Source: Chromera velia
Taxonomy: Eukaryota > Sar > Chromeraceae
Length of the DNA: 37,072 nucleotides
Assembly: GCA_018398765.1 (NCBI GenBank)
Contig: JAHBMJ010000263.1
Location: 14,546-51,617, forward strand
Reading direction: 5' to 3'
Notes under the pieces: generated by a model
Told to the model about the DNA's origin: nothing
The model's input: the letters and a program-made list of their open reading frames with translations, nothing else
Database searches by the model: none
Shown here: in pieces, positions 32,431 through 37,072 of the stretch
How the letters are laid out: each line of letters starts with the position of its first letter
Position numbering within the stretch: the first letter of the stretch is position 1
Made by a program: the position numbers and the translations under genes

Positions 32431-35160
32431 GATCTTCATTCTGAAGGGTCAGTGCTTTGGGGCGTGATCCGGAGGAGGAGGAGGAGGAGAGAGAGGAAGA
32501 GGAAGAAGAAGAAGAGGCAGAAAGAGAAGAAGAGGAAAAAGAGCCACTAGAAGAGCCACCTCCCTTACTCCCCTGCTCCATGTGTCTGTCGTTCGTTCCG
32601 CTTTCACCCTTCTCTTTCATGGCATTTCCATTGGACTCCCCAGGAGAAGAAGGCTTAGTGAAAGACGAAGGAAAAGGGGAGGAAGGAGACAAGGAAAAAG
32701 AAGAAGCAGAAGAAGAAGGAAAAATAGAAAGGCAGCCACCTTTTTCACTCCCCTGCTTCCCGTGTCCGTCGTTCGTTCCGTTCATACCCTTGGCGATTTT
32801 ATCGGGCCCCCTGCTCACTGCGTCTGTCCCTTATTCAATTTTTACCTGTTTTCTGTGTCTGTCGCTCATTTTATTTTCACCTTTATCCAGTGAAGCGCTT
32901 CCAACGAACCTTCCAGGAGAGGAATGAGAAAAAGAAAAGGGAGGAGAAGAAGAAGCAGAAAGGCTGCAAGGAGAAGGAAAAAAAGAAGTAGAAAAAGAAA
33001 AGAAAGAACCGACTCCCCAAATCTCTTGCTTTCCGTGTTCGTCGTTCGTTCCCACCTCACATTTGTCTTCTGAGGAAGGGGAAGTGGAGAGAGAGGGAGA
33101 GGGGCAAGACATTTGTGTGGGAGATACCTCAGTGGGTGGCGAAGATTCCTCCTTTGCGGACTCGGAGCAGAACAATTTGTACAGCATTTTCACTCGAGAC
33201 GGAACCGAACAAAGCGGTGTGAGACGGACAGACGTTGGACACTTGAGAGTGCGAAGAGGGCTAGAGGCAGGCTGACAGCCAAAGATAGCGGGTAGAACTA
33301 TTGGCGGAGGGCGGGAAAGGAAGTGGTGCAACGAATGTCCAGAATGTCGAGCTTCATGATTGAACATAACAGATGGGATAGGAGGAGTGCAGCGATTTGT
33401 GGTCAAAGCAGAAAAACTTGGGGCGAAAGAAATAGGAAAAAAGATCGGAGGGACTGGAGGAGGTTCAGGTGGAGGAGGTGGCGTTGGAGGAGAATGAGAA
33501 GGAAGATCTTGAGAGGAGGGAGTCGCAGGAAGGGAAGGGATAGGAGGGGGGCAGGGAGGCATAACCGGGGAGAGCTGCATGCATGGAGGAGAATAGATGC
33601 ACATAGAGGAGAAAAATAAATTTGACGGCCTTGGCGAAGGGGGGCCTTGAGCCTCCAAGGAGTTAAGGGCGGAATGGGTGGGAAGAAAGGAAATAGAGGT
33701 CGTCGAGTTTTTACACTGTACACCGTCCGTTTGTTCAATCTTCGTCTCCCCCTTACTCTTTACGTCTTTTACTTCAGAGGGGGAAGAAGAAGGGGGAAAA
33801 GAAGAAGAAGGAGAAGAAGTGACATCACCTTCGTGCATAGATGAAGAAGATGGAGAAGGCTTAGCTGTAACAGAGGGACTTGTGTGGGAAGGTTGACTGA
33901 GAACAAACTGAGAAAAGGGGGAGGGGGGGAGGCGAGAAGAGACCTCTGTAGGCGAAACATCCTTTACTTACATAGCTATTGTACGACTTCTTTCCTTTCT
34001 TTGAAGTTTCCTTTGTACCTTCATGACCCTTCTTTTTGCTGCAGCTTTCTTTCTAGACAGCTTTTCTTTACCTGAAGCCAACCTATCCCAGCATGCCGGC
34101 AAGAAACCTGGGGGAAGATTCTGAATAGAGGAGTACAAGGGGCGGATGGGATGAGGACAGATTTTTAACCTATTCCAGGCTGGCAGGGTGCCTGCCGGTG
34201 GGGGGCAAAAGCTCAGGGGGAAGGCAGCAGGAGGAGGAGACGGTAGGGAGGGAGAAGGAACAGGAGAGGAAAAAAGGAGTTCTTCATTCTCTAAGGCAAG
34301 CACTTCGAATGCATTTCTTTCTTTCTTCACTCCCGGCCCCCCCTCTAAAAGGTTTCTTCCCTTCCCCATACTTCTCTTTCCTCTACTGACCAACCAAGGC
34401 TTCTCAATGACATCCTCCCCAAAAAGCCCATCCCAGCAGGAGGGAAAACTGAGGCCAGGTGCAAGAAGAGAGGAGCAGAGAGGAGGAAAAGGTATCATTT
34501 CGTCAGTTCTGTCGTTTGAAGTCCCTGCGTAGAGAGCAGGAGAGAGAGGGCAGGCCCATATGAGCTCGCATTTATTTATGTAGTTTGGCTGGCTCACTGA
34601 CTGTCTTCCTTTCTCATCGAACCTATCCGAGTGAGAGATAAGTGGTTGGCAACTTGGGGGGATGCAAAAGGGAGGTAAGGGCATTAAAGGAGCGCAGTGG
34701 ACATGAGAGGAGAGGGGGAGGGAGCGAGAGAGTGGTGGCAGGGGGGAGTTAGAAACAGACCGGGCCTGCGCCTCCCATTCTACTTGAGGGGGACGGTTCG
34801 TATTGTTAGGAGGCTGCTGGCCATTCGAATTTTGATTATGTGTCTTTAGTTCCTCTTCTCTGCCTCCACAAAAAAAAGTAAACAACGAGGGCCTCTCCGG
34901 CAAGGGCCTGCGAAGACTTCCCACGGTACAGACTAACGAAATCGGGGGGGGGAAAACGGACGGGCGGACGGGAGATGGAGACGAAGGCGGGGGGCCCCCG
35001 GGTGGGACCTTTTGTTCCGGCAGAAGTCCCGAAAACTGCCGTGATGCAGGGTCGAATCTGCAGGAGAGGGGTGGTACCCTGCTCTCCCCCCCTCCCTCTG
35101 CCACGTCGGCTACTGGGAGGGACCGGCCCTCCCTTCCCCTTCCCCTGAGCTTCCCGCTGG
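32333..35160 (-). pseudogene. LINE ORF1, Pro- and Ser-rich middle part
   Basis: The reading frame moves by one relative to the N-terminal part near the purine tract at 35130-35160, then runs to about 32333 with only TAA at 33968-33970 and TAA at 32831-32833. The composition is Pro/Ser-rich at first. From about 33070 on there are three imperfect modules beginning GTND-x-H-x2-Q followed by polyserine encoded by TCT/TCC repeats. An ambiguous base (N) at 32332 lies in the repeat, where the frame changes again. It is probably a disordered linker. Confidence 0.55.
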
Positions 35161-36510
35161 TCTATCGACTCTATTGAACTCGGCCACCCTACTCTCCCAC
35201 CCCCCTTTATCAGTTTGTGCTGGGTTTACTGGGGACTGAACGTCTGCCATAGCATCCCCATTTTCCCCTCTCTGGATCGGTCCCCCCTGCCAGGAAGGCG
35301 CTGTGTTCAGAACTCTAAAAGGGCTCCCCCACCCATCAGTGCGCTGCTGCTGCTGGGGGCCAAACAGGAGTCCCCGCCTCACTCCGCCTCCCTCACCTCT
35401 TTGCATTCGCTGTCTATGTCTGTCGGTCTGCTCTACAGTGCTGGGATTACCGTTCGTCTCGTCAAGTGTTCTACGCAGGCGCACCCCCAGGTCGACCTGT
35501 CTCGGTGCCTCGGGTTCGACCATGCCCCCCGCTCCAAGGTCTGGAGCCCTAGACCCCTCAATTCTCCCCAATCTCTAGTCAGCTGAGAACTGCCGGAGTC
35601 GCTCGGTCAGTCCTGCTACTCTGGTACTAGTGGGGCCGGTAACCTTTCGAAAGTCCTGCATAACAGCATGGTACCGGTCTTTCAAATTCTGCTGTGCTTC
35701 GGTTGCAAACCCTCCCTCCACCGCTCGGGTCACTCTATTAACCTTTCCAAAGAAACGGAAGAGGGGGGAGGCACCTGGGTGCATTACAATTTTTCGGTTC
35801 AGAATCTCGGTATCCGTAGGGAGGAAGAGGGGGAGAGGTCTCCCCTCTTCAATCCCTAGTTTATTGCGGGCCTCATCATATGCTGACAGCAGGGCGGCTG
35901 CATCACCCGGGGTGAGTTTGAGTTCATCGGTATGTGAGGGCTCCCCCCGCATGTCCGTGGTGCTTCTGTAGAAAAAAGACTTGATCCTCCAGCTCATACC
36001 CCATCTATGTCCGGCTCTCCAGACGATATACCTCCGAGCATTGAGAGGCAGCGATGGAGGGGGGAATAGGGGTACAGCTCCTGTGAGAATTTCCTCTGCC
36101 GTTTCCACTCGCCTTCTATGAGGGCACCGAGAGACTTTGCTGCTTTGAGGTCGTCCCTTGTAAAACACAGGCCAAAGGGGAGATGTCTTGATATTTACCA
36201 CCGCCGTGCCCCTCTTGGCATGGTCGAGTGCTTTCTCCTTTTCAACCCACTCCAGGAGTGCGAACACCCTCTCTTCCTCAACGATCATTTCTACATGGTC
36301 AAGCCTGACCTCAACCCTCTGCTCAGCTTGCCCAATCAGAGTCACAGCCTCGTCTCTGGAGATGGTACTGAGACGGAAACCTTCGAGTGCGGTGGTGATC
36401 TCTGTGAATTTTGGGATGAGGGTGTTGGAGACGGCTGTTGCTGCAGCCGTTGCAGCACGGTTAATGACGTCGTCATTTTCTCCGCTGCCCTTTCTGCCTG
36501 CTTTATTCAT
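35110..36510 (-). pseudogene. LINE ORF1, N-terminal part
   Basis: Starts at ATG 36510 (MNKAGRKG) right after a TTGA repeat. The first third is helical and Glu/Ala-rich with heptad-like spacing (EQRVEVRLDHVEMIVEEERV), suggesting a coiled coil as in other LINE ORF1 proteins. A basic central part follows. The frame is cut by TAG at 35575-35577, then continues in the same frame to TAG at 35110-35112 with Pro/Gly/Gln-rich sequence. No named domain is recognised. The role (RNA binding, particle formation) is inferred from position. Confidence 0.6.
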
Positions 36511-36540
36511 ATCAATCAATCAATCAATCAATCAATTCGA

Positions 36541-37072
36541 GTCTCTACTCTCGTCCGACATCGGGAATAAGACTAGTCAGGGCATGACAGATGCAAGAAC
36601 AGGTCTATGCTGGTTGGAGACTGCCTAAGAAACGAGGGATACGTTTTTCAAGTCGAACTCCCGTCACAGAACGAGTAAGAAATTCGGAAAAGGACCAATC
36701 TGGTCAGTGCTCGCGACTTTAACAGTTTGACGAGGAAAGAGAGAGAATCATCATCATCATCATCATCATGATATATAAGGGCCACGCAACGAACCATGTC
36801 AATTCAATTCGAATTTTGCAGTTGTACTTAATAATATTCTATTAGGGCCAATAATGAGGCTAAGACGACCAAGCAACGCCACTCTCGCTACTCTTGTTGT
36901 GAGCGTGAGACAGTGTCTCTCTTGTGGGTCACAGGTTGTCAGGCTACAAATACAAAGTCCACAATCCCTCCCACTCTCCGCCTGCGTATTCACCCGACAA
37001 ACGAGAACCAGGATGCTACACCAACTGCATTAGTGCGTAGTGTGTCTCCTCTCTCTGTCTCTCCCCCCCCCC
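36541..37072. other. No gene; second (CAT)n repeat and contig end
   Basis: A (CAT)n tract lies at 36748-36770. No coding frame is supported. The window ends in a run of C. Confidence 0.5.

Larger units (their letters stand above)
27209..36540 (-). mobile_element. Non-LTR (LINE-type) retrotransposon, about 9.3 kb
   Basis: One minus-strand element reads from ORF1 (36510) to ORF2 (ending 27578), with apurinic-type endonuclease, reverse transcriptase and C-terminal CCHC in the usual order. No LTRs or integrase are seen. There is a TTGA repeat just upstream of the first ATG (36512-36536) and a simple-repeat tail at the other end. Ten stop codons interrupt the otherwise continuous protein frames of this copy, plus two or three frame changes in ORF1, so it looks inactive under the standard code. 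The clade is not resolved; no RNase H domain is visible. Confidence 0.9.

Overview
The window looks like nuclear DNA of an intron-rich eukaryote, not a bacterium. Coding sequence is split by GT-AG introns, conserved eukaryotic membrane-traffic genes are present, and intergenic and intronic DNA is full of microsatellites and AT-rich islands. A photosynthetic alveolate such as a chromerid is my guess from overall style only; nothing here proves it. Both ends of the window are runs of C, so it may be a whole contig.

Layout. 1-1.55 kb: a broken plus-strand reading frame with one C2H2 zinc finger followed by a chromodomain in which a conserved Trp position is a TAG stop. 1.6-2.6 kb: an AT-rich island with (TGAA)n. 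2.7-14.7 kb, minus strand: a P4-type ATPase (phospholipid flippase). I could join 19 coding exons in frame (about 1334 codons), with a probable long disordered C-terminal tail exon. 14.7-16.5 kb: a spacer packed with self-complementary words, then a small plus-strand His/Cys-rich protein. 16.5-20.4 kb: no recognisable gene, an AT-rich island, and about 1 kb of pyrimidine-rich simple repeats. 20.4-21.3 kb, minus strand: an intronless short-chain dehydrogenase. 22.0-24.8 kb, plus strand: a complete six-exon AP-3 adaptor sigma subunit. 24.8-27.2 kb: AT-rich DNA, a tRNA-like (SINE-like) segment and unassigned sequence. 27.2-36.5 kb, minus strand: one long non-LTR (LINE-type) retrotransposon with a long ORF1 region (coiled-coil-like N-terminus, polyserine modules, Cys-rich end) and an ORF2 with AP endonuclease, reverse transcriptase and a C-terminal CCHC.

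The flippase and AP-3 sigma both act in the endomembrane/vesicle system, but their proximity need not mean anything. The most unusual points are: ten stop codons that interrupt the retrotransposon's otherwise continuous protein frames are all TAA or TAG and never TGA; many host splice donors have C at +3; a 37-bp duplication copies the splice donor at the flippase catalytic DKTG motif; an AP-3 sigma splice donor lies inside a strong G-quadruplex-type repeat; and there is a 30-His/8-Cys protein of 82 residues.
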